Positions 24,193 to 36,700 of a stretch of 64,000 bases of DNA are shown piece by piece. The DNA lies in the NCBI GenBank assembly GCA_019914945.1, contig CM034100.1, positions 5,531,209-5,595,208 on the forward strand. Direction: 5' to 3'. Numbering within the stretch: the stretch's first letter is position 1; every line of letters begins with the position of its first letter. Made by a program: the position numbers and the translations under genes. The stretch comes from Typha latifolia. Lineage: Eukaryota > Streptophyta > Magnoliopsida > Poales > Typhaceae. Below the pieces are notes generated by a model, which saw only the letters and a program-made list of their open reading frames with translations, searched no databases and was not told the origin of the DNA.

Positions 24193-24260
24193 GACTCTAC
24201 CACCCGGCCAATCCTGTTCCACTTAATCCCTTCCCTTTTCATGGCCACATATCTTTACGA

Positions 24261-27200
24261 CTAAGGAATGGGAAATCTTTCTCCTGTTACATGAATCAAA
24301 TGTTTCATTTCATCCGGGAAAAGCCATCTCTTTCTCAACAATGTCTTTGTCATTTGATCCAATAGCGTTCCGTTAGATAGGAACAGATTTGATAAATACC
24401 GATAACTCTCGGATAGAGTATTAGAACGGAAAGATCCATTAGATAATGAACTATTGGTTCTAAGCCATCTCTGGCGATGAATCAACAATTCGAAGTGCTT
24501 TTCTTGCGTATTCTTGATGAACCAGCGTTTATATATAGATGTAGGAGGATTTGTTTGGGAAGTAATAAGCCCCTTTGACATCTCTTCATCTGCAAAGAAT
24601 TCTCGACGTGAAAACACAGAGACAAAGGGCTGATCTTTGAATAGGAAAAAGAATGGATCCGCAGGGTCCCAAATGAATTGGCTTATTCGAAAAAAGCCTT
24701 GTTCTTTGGAAGATCTATCTCGTGTCTGGTACTGCATGGTTCCCCTTTGCAAGAACTCCGAATCATTCTCTTGAAGCTCATCCTCTTTATGATAAATGAT
24801 CCGCTTGCCCCGAAATGACCCGGCCCAATAGGGAAATCCCAATTCAGTGGGCCTTTCGATACAATCAAATAGAGTGCCGCAAAGGCGCCATATTCTAGGA
24901 GCCCAAACTATGTGATTGAATAAATCCGCCTCTCTATCTCTGTTGCGGGTCGACGGCTCCTTCCCCTTCTTCAAACTCCGATTCGTATTTTTCATATAGA
25001 AATCTCGATCAACGATAGAACAAGATCCATTTTGCATCATATCTAACCGATTCCTTGGTTCGGACCGAAGAAGTAATGTCACTCGATTATTATCAAACCG
25101 ACGCAATCTTTTTCGTACGTGAGGATCCTACCGAGCGCCTTCTACTTCTAATAGGCCATGAACTAGATCAGAATCATTCTCAACGAATCCATAAGAAGTG
25201 ATCCAATTTTTTTCATCGGGTCCGGGTGAAGACCAAAGATCTTGAGCGACCGATCCTGAGCGGAACAACTCAAAAGATAAAGAAGTATCGTTAATTTCTT
25301 CATGCTCGTTCCAAGTTCGAAGTACCATTTGTACAAATAAGAATCCCCTTCCTTACATGATTTCTTCTTCATATAGATAGATATAGGATCTATGGGGCAA
25401 TTACTTAGAAGTACATTTTGTGCAACAAATGACCCTTCCTATCTCGATAGAAAAGGATCCCATGATCCTGAACCGATCTTACCCGGGATCGCAAATCCCA
25501 AGTTTGTCTATGAAGAGCTGATCTAATTGTATTAGTTTCTATAATTGATTTCTTCTGTGTAATACTAATTGATAGGGCCTCATTGATAAGTGCTACAAGA
25601 TCTCGTGCATTGGAACCCATGGTTAGGGACCCGAATCCGTTAGTATGGAACATTTTCTTTTCCAAGTGAAATCCCCTAGTATATGAAAGAATGAAAAAGT
25701 GCTTTCGTTGTTGTGGAATAAGAAGCCTTCGTATCTTAATGCATGTATTTAATTTATTCGGAGCTATTAGAGCGGGATCCACTTTTTGGGGAATATGAGT
25801 CAAAGCAATAACAAGAATATTTCTAGTGGAACATCTTTCACAATCCCTGGAGAGATAGTTCTCTAATAGACCGAGGGATAAGTAATTCGACTCATTCACA
25901 TACAGATCATGAATGTTTGGAATCCATATTATGCAAGGAGACATTGCTTTTGCTAATTCGAATTGAAGGGTGATATCAAATCGGTCTATTTTCGGCGTCA
26001 TATACATAGTTAGCACATTCGTCATAGTTAGCAGCTCCGTATCAAGGTCATCATCAATATCGTCACTATCATCAATATCGATATCGTCACGATCATTAAT
26101 ATCGATATCGTCACTATCATCAATATCGATATCATCAATAAGATAACCTTTAGGCTTGTCATCCAGGAACTTGTTCGGAAATACCGTAATGAAAGGAACA
26201 TAGGAGTTTGTCGCTAGGTATTTGACCAAATAGGATCGTCCAGTTCCTATAGAACCTATTACTAAAATACCCCTAGAAGGGGATAGGGCTAAGCGGAGCG
26301 AAAAGGGTTTTCCATGAGATGGGAAATGAAAACTATTAGCCCCACACGAGGTTTGTGAATAAGTGATTGTCTGATAATGAGCAAGGAATATCCGTCTTTC
26401 TCGCTAAACAGGATCTATTGAACTCATAACTCATTAGATACTTTTTATGAATGTCAACTAAGTATCGTAAGTAAATTGATCCCGGTTGTTCAATCATTTG
26501 ATAACCAGAGTCATTCTTTGATAAATGATCACTATGAGTCGACTCAATAGAATTTGATCAATCCTTTTTTCTCGTCGTTAAGGTGGAGAACTGAACCAAG
26601 AATTCTCTTTCTTCGTCATCAATCGAATCACTGTTCGCGACCCGAGATTCTATTTTATCATCAATCCAATCACCGTTCACGTTTTTTCTTTTTCTTATCA
26701 ATGAATAGATCCCTTTACTTGTACGACTTAGATGTCTCGTATTTCTCGAAAAAGTGATTCGATTGATGGGATTTGGTATGATACTTATGAGATCGATGAG
26801 ATTGCTATTCAAATATTTCTTCTTAGAACGTATTGATTTGACCCCATAAGCGGGACCACCACCCAATAGCATGTTGCCACCAGAAGCAGAACCCCGTATT
26901 TCTTCCAGAGAATCTCCTAATTGTTCCAGAGCAACTCAATCATGTAGGATACCTATCCAGAAGTTTTCGCAACTCAATCATGTATGATGGAATCATCAAA
27001 GATTTTATCTTTTCTAACTCTGTCTGTAACTCACTAGAGGCTCGGGAAACGAAGAGAAAATGTATACGAACGAGATATCCAGCAACAAGAAGAAGGAAAA
27101 GGATTGAATAGAGGAACTCCCGAGCATTTGTTGATCTCGGATGTGTCCATATCAATGGAACGGGTGACTCATTATTTCGATGAATCATTTCTTCGGACGA

Positions 27201-28256
27201 AGAAGATTCTGTAAACACTTACTCGAAATCTCACTTATCGAGTCCGTTGTGGAAGAATCTTCGAGGAATTGACCATGATATATCTGATCCATGGATAATA
27301 TCATGAAAAATGGATACAAATTTTGGACTGCTACTTAGTATCGGCAATGGGTCTCAAAAAGTATCTAAAAGGGTGAAATTTAGATATTTGCACCCCCGTC
27401 AAGTAAGGAACCATGGCATATATGTTTGGAACAGATTCCATTTTGAGAGATTTGAAAAAGCACTATCTCGTTGAAAGGTTCTATACATCCGCCGTTTCTC
27501 AACGCATTTCTTTAGACAAAGACTCCGTTTTTTCCTCTTTCCTGATGGTAAATATTTCTCGAACATGGAGTGTGAATCAAACCCATGTTTGAATTGAAAC
27601 CGAGATACCGATGCAAGTTCTTCCCTTCGAATCGATAGATTCATATCCGAAAGAGGCCGACAATAAGTTCTTTCAAAATTGACTATTTGTTCCTCTCGTT
27701 AGAGGTGTTGCGGAAATGTCTGCGATCGAGTAAATAGCTCTACGAACGAATGGATCGGATCGAATTGGAAAATGGAAAGATTTGTACAAGTTATACGTTT
27801 CGTCACCACTTTGTGGAAAATCGTTAGGTATGAATATGTTAGATACCTGTGACTCGATTGGGGAAATAGTCTCTCTCTCCAAAAAAATATGTTTTTTTTT
27901 TACCGACGCACAAAGAAAATATTTTGTTGCGAATGAACAAGATATTGAGGAATTGTCCATATGTAAGATCATAATTATGGATACGGGTCTTTTCCACATA
28001 AAAAGGGAATCTTTTGTTACAATAGAACCAGAAGTGATGTGGATCATTCAAGAATCGAAGTCGATTTGCTTTATAAAAAGAAAATATCAATGAACTTCTA
28101 TGAAATGGTTTCACGAGATTCAGCCAATTGTCTCGATCATGGGATATCATTGAAAAATTGGAATCCGTGTTATCAAAGGATTTCCTGCGATTATTTCTAG
28201 TCTGGAATGAGTCAATCATCCACTTTGGTATCTTTTTGAACAAAAATGGGAATATA
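24261..28256 (-). pseudogene. ycf2: ycf2 copy, 3' part, broken
   Basis: In plastids Ycf2 is a very large AAA-type protein linked to protein import at the inner envelope. This copy holds roughly the C-terminal 1300 residues, from [11 protein letters not shown] near 28243 to [20 protein letters not shown] near 24290. Pieces are spread over several frames: 28243-27839, 28047-27673, 27644-27399, 27218-26940, 26872-26558, 26229-25405, 25372-25128 and 25106-24261. Breaks include a frameshift at a T-run near 27892-27901, a stop near 27399, loss of about a dozen codons near 26938 and a frameshift near 25430. The P-loop part [14 protein letters not shown] is still readable near 26250-26209. The 5' half of ycf2 is absent. 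Confidence 0.9.
26044..26145 (-). repeat. Tandem repeats encoding the Asp/Ile tract of ycf2
   Basis: Units of about 18 and 36 bp (ATCAATATCGATATCGTCAC on the + strand) are repeated with small changes and encode [16 protein letters not shown] residues. This acidic repeat region is known to vary in length among ycf2 genes. Confidence 0.85.
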
Positions 28257-28752
28257 TTTCTCGTGGAGTCAAATTCTCATCAGTACGAGTCAAGGGAATG
28301 GCCCCTTGGCCCCTGATTTCCATATAAAGGACACGACGAGGAGAAAGACCCTCTTTAACCTCAATTCTGATTGATTGGATATCTCTCATAAGAAAGCGAA
28401 GGAAGATGCGACGATTTATTCCAGGAAATCCCCAACGGAAAATGCACACTATTCCTTCTTTTCTATCGAATCGGTCATAACCACTACCTACATTCCACAA
28501 AATTGTGGACCACAAATAGGAGCTAATGAATAGACCCGCAATCCCGTAAAAAGACATCACGATCCCTTGTGGAAAAAAAACAATTTGCTGAGATTGAAAT
28601 ACGGATATCAGATTCCTACCAAGATAACTGGAAGTTCCAACCAGTAAGAATCCTAGTGAACCTAAAAAAAGGATACAGGCCCAGCAAAAATTACTTGTTT
28701 TTCGTGACCCCGTTATAAGTTCTATCCATATATGTTCTGATCGCCAATTCAT
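28257..28752 (-). pseudogene. ycf4: ycf4 copy, truncated at the plastid-fragment junction
   Basis: Ycf4 is a thylakoid protein needed for photosystem I assembly. The frame starts [18 protein letters not shown] and contains the two membrane segments (about residues 21-42 and 60-88). It follows the family to residue 165 (ENLTPREI), where the last 19 or so residues are replaced by a short chimeric tail ([12 protein letters not shown]) read from ycf2 sequence. The complete protein is about 184 residues. A nuclear copy has no plastid promoter context or transit peptide. Confidence 0.92.
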
Positions 28753-29121
28753 ACTATACTAGATCCAGTTGCATTCGATTGGAATTGAGAGAATAACCCA
28801 AATGAATTTGTTAATTTGACTTTACCTTTCTTGATCCCGAAGTAACTTTCAAAAACTAGCACTATTCTGATGTGGAGTAATTGGTTAGATACATTGACTT
28901 TCTATTAAATCAAAATATTCGTTAATGCATTTTTCTTTTTAACCAGCTATACCTAGCATATACATGCATTTATGCGTATATCATGTATCCGCGCATGCAT
29001 AACTGTTCTTTCATTTGTGTGTCGAAATACTCACATATCATACCATATTACACTAAATAAATATCCGTCCGTATTATGATCAAGTGTTGAAATAAATTGA
29101 TAAGATTTGGTCCCATCGGAT

Positions 29122-29232
29122 CTAGACAATCTTATTTTTTTGGACATGAAGAGATAAAGAAGCCATTGCAATTGCCGGAAATACTAGGCCTACTAAAGGC
29201 ACAAAAATAGAGGGTAAGTTGAGATCTGTCAT
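29122..29232 (-). pseudogene. psaI: psaI copy, reading frame intact
   Basis: The frame encodes 36 residues, [18 protein letters not shown] to QKNKIV, with the single membrane helix of photosystem I subunit VIII, and ends in TAG. The plastid gene is normally 36 residues, so the frame is undamaged. It lies in its normal place between accD and ycf4. In the nucleus, without a transit peptide, it is unlikely to be functional, hence the pseudogene label. Confidence 0.9.
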
Positions 29233-30369
29233 AGAATGGGTGCCTCGATTTAATATTTGTATCTATATATTTGTATCCATTAGAAAGATATCTTATGATA
29301 TGATAAGTATATCTATTATAAGTAATATTGACTATTGTGATTTATATAAAATAAAGTCTGAAAAATAATATAATATTTCGCAAGTAAGTTAAGTAGTATA
29401 TATATATATATAATATATAGTATATATATATATATATATAGTATATATATATAATATAAATATAAGATAATATAAGATAATTAACTATATATTATATATA
29501 AATATTTTAATATAATATAATATAAAAATATAAATTATATATAAATATATATAAATGTAACTTAGTAAATAATATAAATAAATAATATATAAAAAATAGT
29601 AAATAATATAAAATAACTTTTTTAATTTTAAATAATCAAATTCAAATAATAAATGCTAAAATGTAGAACTAAATTAAGTGTACCTATTCATCTTTCTACA
29701 CAAATATAGATATGATAATTTGCTTTAAAAATTTTTATTATTCTTCTGCCATCCTTATATTCTTTCTTTCTAATCTAATGTAATAAGGTAAGGAGTTTTT
29801 TATTAACAAATAAGGTAAGGATTTTTTTTTTAAACTAAATAATTATTAAATAATATAATTATTAAATAATAAATTATTATTAACTAAAAAGGAGTTTTTT
29901 ATTATGAAAATCAAATAGTTTATTATGAATTTATGAATTCGCGACTCTAAATTAAATAATCTGATCCAACAAACAAAACAGAAATTCATAGTAAAAAAGA
30001 AGGGTTATCGATAGAGAGCGAAATAAAATCACTTCTATTCCATATTTTCTATTTCTTTTTTATTTTGATATTTTTCATTATTGTCTCTATTAATACGTAA
30101 GAAGGCCAGATAAAATTCTTTTTATTTCTTACAATTAGAATTCCGCGGAAGGATAAATTCACTTTTTTATCCTCTTGATAGAGGGTTCATAATTCCTAAT
30201 CCTAATCATGAATAGAGGTAAGAGAAAAAAATAGATCTGGAAGAAAAAAATTATCTGAAACTTTTGACTCTTACTAAAAATTGAAACTTATGTCACTAAG
30301 GAACGTTTTTCTTTGTTTTTTTATTACGATAAACTAAATACTTGTTCGCTACAAATAAAATAACTGAAG
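29233..30369 (-). other. Plastid accD-psaI spacer
   Basis: Very AT-rich spacer with irregular TATATA runs (29396-29460) and A/T homopolymers. Its position between accD and psaI is the normal plastome arrangement. There is no gene. Confidence 0.75.
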
Positions 30370-31447
30370 CTAATCTGGCGCTATACTTTCATTCTTGGAA
30401 TTTTGATTCAAGGGAAAGAAGCCGTGGAGCTGAAATAACTCACTCAGAACACCTTTTAAAGGATTACGTGGTACGATTGGGTCGAATAAGCCTTTATGGA
30501 ATAAATACTCTGCCGCTTGTGAACCATCGGGTACTGTCTTATTCAATGTTTGTTCAATTACTCTTTTACCCGCAAAAGCAATGTACGCATTAGGTTCAGC
30601 AATAATGACATCTCCTAACATCCCAAAACTAGCTGTTACTCCACCGGTTGTAGGAGATGTAAGGATTGATACATAGAATAACTTTTTAGTTGATTGATAA
30701 TTATATAAAGCAAAAGATATTTTAGCCATTTGCATCAAGCTTAAACTTCCTTCTTGCATGCGTGCTCCTCCGTAAGCACACACAATAATGACAGGTAGAG
30801 ATCGATTAGTAGCATATTCAATCAAACGGGTGATTTTCTCACCTACTACCGATCCCATACTACCTCCCATGAACTGAAAATCCATAACCCCAATTGCTAT
30901 AGAAATACCATTTAATTGACCTATGCCCGTTTGAACAGCTTCAGTTAAACCTGTCTTTCTTTGATAAAAATCGATACGATCTCTATAAGGTTCCTCTTCT
31001 GAATGAAATTCAATGGGATCCATAGAGACCATATCTTCATCCATAGGATCTCAAGTACCCGGATCAATCAAAACTCCGATTCTATCTGAACTACTCATTT
31101 TCAAATGATATCTACACTGTTCACAAATATTCATTTTTAACCGAAATTTTTTTTTATAATTTAATCCATAACAATTTTCGCATTGAACCCATAAATGTCT
31201 GTATTTTTTATTTATATCTAAATCATTAGATCTTCCTCTTATACTGAACTTACTTCCATTTTTACTAGTTCTTATACTAGAACTTCTTATACTAGAACTT
31301 CCACTTTCACTAGCACTTACATTTTCAGTACGAATGAAATTATAAATGTAACGGTCGCTGGAATTGTCAGTACCACCTAAGATGGAACTATTAATACTGA
31401 CTTCAAAACGAAGATAACTATCAATGCAACTATTAATGTGATTATTC

Positions 31448-31453
<6 letters not shown>
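30370..31453 (-). pseudogene. accD: accD copy, 5'-truncated with an internal stop
   Basis: In plastids AccD is the beta-carboxyltransferase subunit of acetyl-CoA carboxylase. The piece begins at [14 protein letters not shown] (31452), so the N-terminal variable part is missing. The zinc-binding cysteines are present (CENCYG near 31170 and CEQCRYH near 31115). A TGA at 31050-31048 replaces the Trp of the DPGTWDPMDED region, a G-to-A change. After it the frame is open to the end ([38 protein letters not shown]). The single stop and otherwise good conservation suggest recent transfer. Confidence 0.93.
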
Positions 31454-31697
<244 letters not shown>

Positions 31698-31699
31698 CT

Positions 31700-32092
31700 T
31701 AGATATGATCATCGAGTGGGCCGAACTGGATTCGAGCCGAGTCAACTGGCCTGGCCACTATGTTTGCCCGCCGGCTCGCGAGTGGGTAGGGCCAGGTTGG
31801 CATGAATTTTTAGAATTTTTTTTATGATTAACTTATTCTTTTAATATTTCTATTCCTCTCATTTTTTAGAAAAAAAATAATACGTTAAAAAAAATTAAAT
31901 GGTACTGAACGGGCGGGTTTTCTTGTGGGCCGAATGGATGGGCTTTCGTGCGAGCTGATGGGTGGGCTTCTAGACTGGGCTTTCAAGTCGGGTCAATGAA
32001 CGGGCTTTTAGGCCGGACTGGGCTGGGTAGGCAAAGGACTGATCCATGCCGCCCATTGATAGCTCGGGCTCATGCTGATTTGGTGAGGTGTA
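31700..32092. mobile_element. Small hAT-like element, copy A (family of 40767-41386)
   Basis: It starts TAGATATGATCATCGAGTGGG and shares ordered blocks with 40767-41386: GGCCACTATGTTTGCCC-like, TTTTTAGAATTTTTTTTA, AATAATACGTTAAAAAAA-like and GCCGCCCATTGATAG. The likely end near TTGGTGAGGTGTA corresponds to the TIR of copy B but is diverged, and I see no clear target duplication. Its left end abuts the (TAA)n tract. Confidence 0.6.
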
Positions 32093-33706
32093 GGGGGGCT
32101 ACTAGTTTGGGTTATGTGAACAAGTCAAGTCAAATTGAGACTTGGGCTGAGTTAGGGTCCAAAAGATTTGGGCGGCCTTACAACTTACGAGCAGTCACCT
32201 ACCTGACCACACTCACGAGACGTTGTTCGAATAGAAACAACGAGCGCTGCAGCAATCCATATAATTGTAAACCGTAACGTCTTGGATAAAAGCTCCTCAA
32301 GTTAGATCTCAAAAACTTCTTCTCCATGGTTAAACTTAAATCACAGCCAACCCCTCCGGAGGTGGATTAATGCATTAATAACGTGCCGTGTTTAGTGTTG
32401 GACTCCAGCTTGAGATCAGAGTTAATCAATTAATAATTATTGGTGTCTTAATTAAGGCTTCGAGGCTTCATCCGATGTGGAAAGCGATGGTCGCCAGCCT
32501 ACGCACCAGCTTTTTACAGCAATGAAGAGAATTGACTGGAAAGCGTGGGCAAACCCCGCGTGGGTCCCACCCAACCGCACCAATCTCTGGAAGCGGATTA
32601 TGTGCAGAGGAAGCCCTGACTAGGACTATTTACAGATCGACGCCTCAGGTTTAGGATTATTTGCAGATTACTTGGAATGAGAAAGAATCTCGACATAAAT
32701 TGTTTCTTAATCTGATATTGTACATAGTCCTATATTGTATTAGAGTTATTTTGGAAACTAAATTACTTTCTTTTCTTTTTCTTTTTATTTTTTAAAGGAA
32801 AAATAAGGAACAGGCAAAAACTAGCATTTTATTGAGAGAATATAAGATATAAACATATATTTAAGAAATTTATTAAAAATGTTTTAAACTTTATTATGTG
32901 CAGAGTGCTATATCTATGCCATAATAATCCGTTTAAAATGAGAAACTAATAACAGCCTTTGACTTTATTGAAAGTAAAATATAAGGGTGGAATAAATATA
33001 TATTCGAAAGAGTAGGTGTGAATAATAATAAAGATAAAATACAGGGTGTTTTTCAGAATATTTTGGCAGTTTGAATGCGCTAATCACGCGAATTACCGAT
33101 TGAAAATTGACGGGCCCACTGCTCATGTTGCCATGTGCAACTCTGCACCGAACCGAAACACAAAGAGGTTTTTTAAAAGGTGTCCAAAAAGCATGTCGTT
33201 TCTGCAGTAAGATTAAAATATAGGTGCTGATTTGCAAAATACCGTTGGCTTCCGGCCAAAGCTCGTAGTAGAGTCCTACAGTCAGACTTGCAGGCGATCG
33301 GCTTCATTCTGTTCCATCCGTTGCCTTGAAGAATAGAGCACACCCTGTCTTCTCTAATGCAGGCCATCTGAGCTAAACTAATCGGCTTGGCTGAGTTAAG
33401 CCGGCTGTTGGTTAGCCGTCACCGTCAGATGTAACTATCAACGGGTACGATGCTTTAAGTCGGCTCTCTCTCTTTCGACGCCACGGAATTAATTTTCTTA
33501 TCTCAAAATTCCATTTCTCACGCTTTCCGACGAAGTGGATGAGTATTTCTTTCTCGTATTTTAAACTCTTTGTCACTTCACATTATTAATATAGGAAGGT
33601 AAGTAGAGAGAGAGTGAAGCAATGGAAACCTAAAAAAGCCGCCTTTATCGCTGAAGAGGAAGAAGACGAAGAGCCAATAGAGGGACATTGAGAGAGAAGG
33701 AGACCA
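32093..33706. other. Spacer and 5' region of the PERK gene
   Basis: No coding region is recognised. The last 130 bp are purine-rich (AGAGAGAGAG runs near 33605), typical of a 5' leader. No TATA element could be assigned confidently. Confidence 0.45.
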
Positions 33707-36700
33707 ATGGCGACCACACCTCCCCCGGCAGTAGCCCCAGCATCGGCTCCTCCTCCTCCGGCGAGCGCTCCGCCGCCGGCTACTCCCTCGGCACCACCGC
33801 CGGCTACTCCCTCGGCGCCACCGCCGGCACCGGCATCCTCTCCTCCTCCGGCGTCCTCACCTCCCCCAACTCCTCCGTCGATCTCCCCTCCGGCACCGGC
33901 GACCCCATCGACTTCTCCTCCAGCGCCGGTCGACCCATCTACTTCTCCTCCGGCGCCGGCGACCCCTTCGATCTCTCCTCCTACGCCAGATGCACCGTCG
34001 GGTAGATCTACGCCGACAACGCCGTCGCCGCCGAAGACGACGTCTCCGCCGGCTCCTCCGTCGTCCGGTAGCTCCGTCTCGACCTCTCTCGTGGTGGGTG
34101 TGGCTGTGGGTGGGTTGGTGGTTCTGTTACTCGCCAGCTTTATATGCGTCTGTTGCTGGAGGAAGAAGAGGCGTCCATCGCCGCATTTTCTTCAGTACGG
34201 TGGTCCTCCGCCGCCGCCACCTTATAAGGGTACGATCTATTCTCTAATAATAATTTCCGTTACCAAAAAAAGTTTTTTTTGGATCTTTTTTTGCTTGGTG
34301 GGAAATGTTAGATCTGGAAGAATTTCAATTACTTTCTGTTGTATAATTTTTTTTTCTTTTTTTTTTTTTTGAAGAAAAGAGGTGGTTTTGATTGTTGAGT
34401 TCTTGTTTTTATAGTGATCTGTTGAAAAAGTTTCTTTTTGGCAAGGAAGATATGCAGGTAAATAAATTTAGGTGGTGTTTCCCTTGCATTTGGATGGTAG
34501 TGGGTCAAGGGATCTATTGTTAGATTATGTCTAAGAAAGGGTTGCTATCTTGTCTTAGTTAGATTTATGTTAATTATCTTAGTTTGTGAACGTCAAATTG
34601 GGTTACTTAGTTCAACTAATGAATCCAAATATTTTAGTAGTTCAGATTGTTGTTTCCCCTGCCCGACATCGCTCACTGTCATAAATTGCGTTGATGCAGT
34701 TTCTGTGTCCAATATATGTAATTCCCATGTTTCTGTGGAGGGATTTGAATTTAAATGTCGCTGTAAAAATTTGAATTTTCTTTTTGTGGAAGTGAGGACA
34801 CATTTAGGTGGTGTTTTCTGTGCATTTGGTTAGTAACGGACCAGGGTTTCTATTGTTATATCATGTCTAATGTAATGGTGAGTAATTTGTCTACCTTGGT
34901 TTATGGGAAGCACTTGGTTCAGCTAACAGATCCAAACATGTTAGCTGATTGGATTGTAGTTATCTCACTTTAACGTGGTGATATTTTTATGTACTGAATT
35001 GCTGATAGTTGCAGATATCATGTTCAGATAATATTGGACATGGTTTCACATTATGAACAATTCATCGACAATAGTTTTGCATGCTAACCAGTCTATCATA
35101 TTGTGTGGTGGTGTTGTATTATATGATTTTAAATAGCTGTAATTCTAAAAGTGGAAAACAGTTAAACTGTGAGAAATATTGTTCATGTGAGTTGTTCTAC
35201 AAGGTATAAATATTCACTTATGCTATGCATTCTATTCTGTTTCATCCGTGCTTTTAGATACTGCTTTCTTCAAGAAGTTCTTGTCGCGACATGGTTTATG
35301 CATTCATGTGAATGATTGCTTATTTACAAGCATTCCTATTATATAAAGATTTCTTTTAATTTGGTTCACCATTGTTATATGCTTCCAGATGATCCATATG
35401 GTGGACAACACCAGAATTGGCAGCAAAATAATCCTCCACCTGCAGATCATTTTGTCAAAATACCTCCACATCCTCCCCCTCCACCTCCATTTGCTTCGCG
35501 CCCTCCACATTCACCTGGTCATTTTGCAGCCCCTCCGCCTCCTCCACCTATGATTAGCAGTAGTGTTGGTTCTGGTTCCAATTATTCTGGTGGCGAAGTA
35601 CTCCCTCCACCATCACCTGGTACCTTCCTTGGCTTCTCAAAGAGCACCTTCACATTTGACGAATTGGCGATGGCAACTGAGGGATTCTCTGATGCCAATC
35701 TCCTTGGACAAGGTGGTTTTGGATATGTGCACAAAGGGATACTACCAAATGGCAAAGAAATTGCAGTCAAACAATTGAAAATTGGGAGTGGACAGGGTGA
35801 ACGGGAATTCCAGGCAGAGGTTGAAATTATTAGTCGTGTACATCACAAACATCTGGTTTCATTGGTCGGCTACTGTATTTCTGGGGGGCAGAGGTTGCTT
35901 GTTTATGAATTTGTTCCGAATAATACACTGGAGTTCCATTTACATGGTAATAAACTAATAATAACATTCTCTTTATTGTAGTTTTTTTCCATGTACATTA
36001 CATCTTGACTGAAATTTTCTAGTTGTTTTTTTTTCTATTTTCACCCTCTAGAAAAATAAGATGACTAAGCTTATGAAACAATTGATGTGCTATGCCTCTA
36101 CCTTCCTTGAATTGGTGTTGTGTATGACTAAGCTAATCCAAATTTCATAATGAATAGAGACATTATCATTGTCTCATATGATCACATTTAAATTTGTAGC
36201 AACTTTTGAAGTTCATTGAGGGAACCTGGATGTAATATGAGTTACTTGCTGTGTGCATGCTATTTATTGTTCACGTTATCCTTTAGCTTTCTTTTAAACA
36301 TTTTCATGAACAATCAATTTTCTTCCTTTTTGTTCAGGGAAAGGCCGACCAACTATGGAGTGGCCCACAAGATTGAGAATTGCTTTAGGTGCTGCAAAGG
36401 GATTGGCGTATCTTCATGAGGATTGTGAGTTATATCTTCAGCTATTTTTATATTACTTAAATGAAAATGGTTGATATGTTCTGACTAAAGTTTATTTTCT
36501 TTAACAGGCCATCCTAAGATTATACATCGTGACATAAAGACAGCTAACATCCTTCTTGATTATAAGTTTGAAGCTAAGGTATGTCATACTCTTTCACTTT
36601 ATTTAACATGAGCTTTTATTTAGTTGAAATTTTTTCTTATCAATGAACCTTGTCTGACAAGGCCCAAACCGATCAGTAAGATATGGTTGTGCTCTAGTGT

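Noticed and set aside
24150..24365. Open frame MELRSKIWNKQVF on the + strand
   Set aside because: It is antisense to the ycf15 and ycf2 copies.
33688..34005. Overlapping Ser/Gly-rich frame in PERK exon 1
   Set aside because: It is a shadow of the repetitive GC-rich coding sequence of the PERK Pro-rich region.
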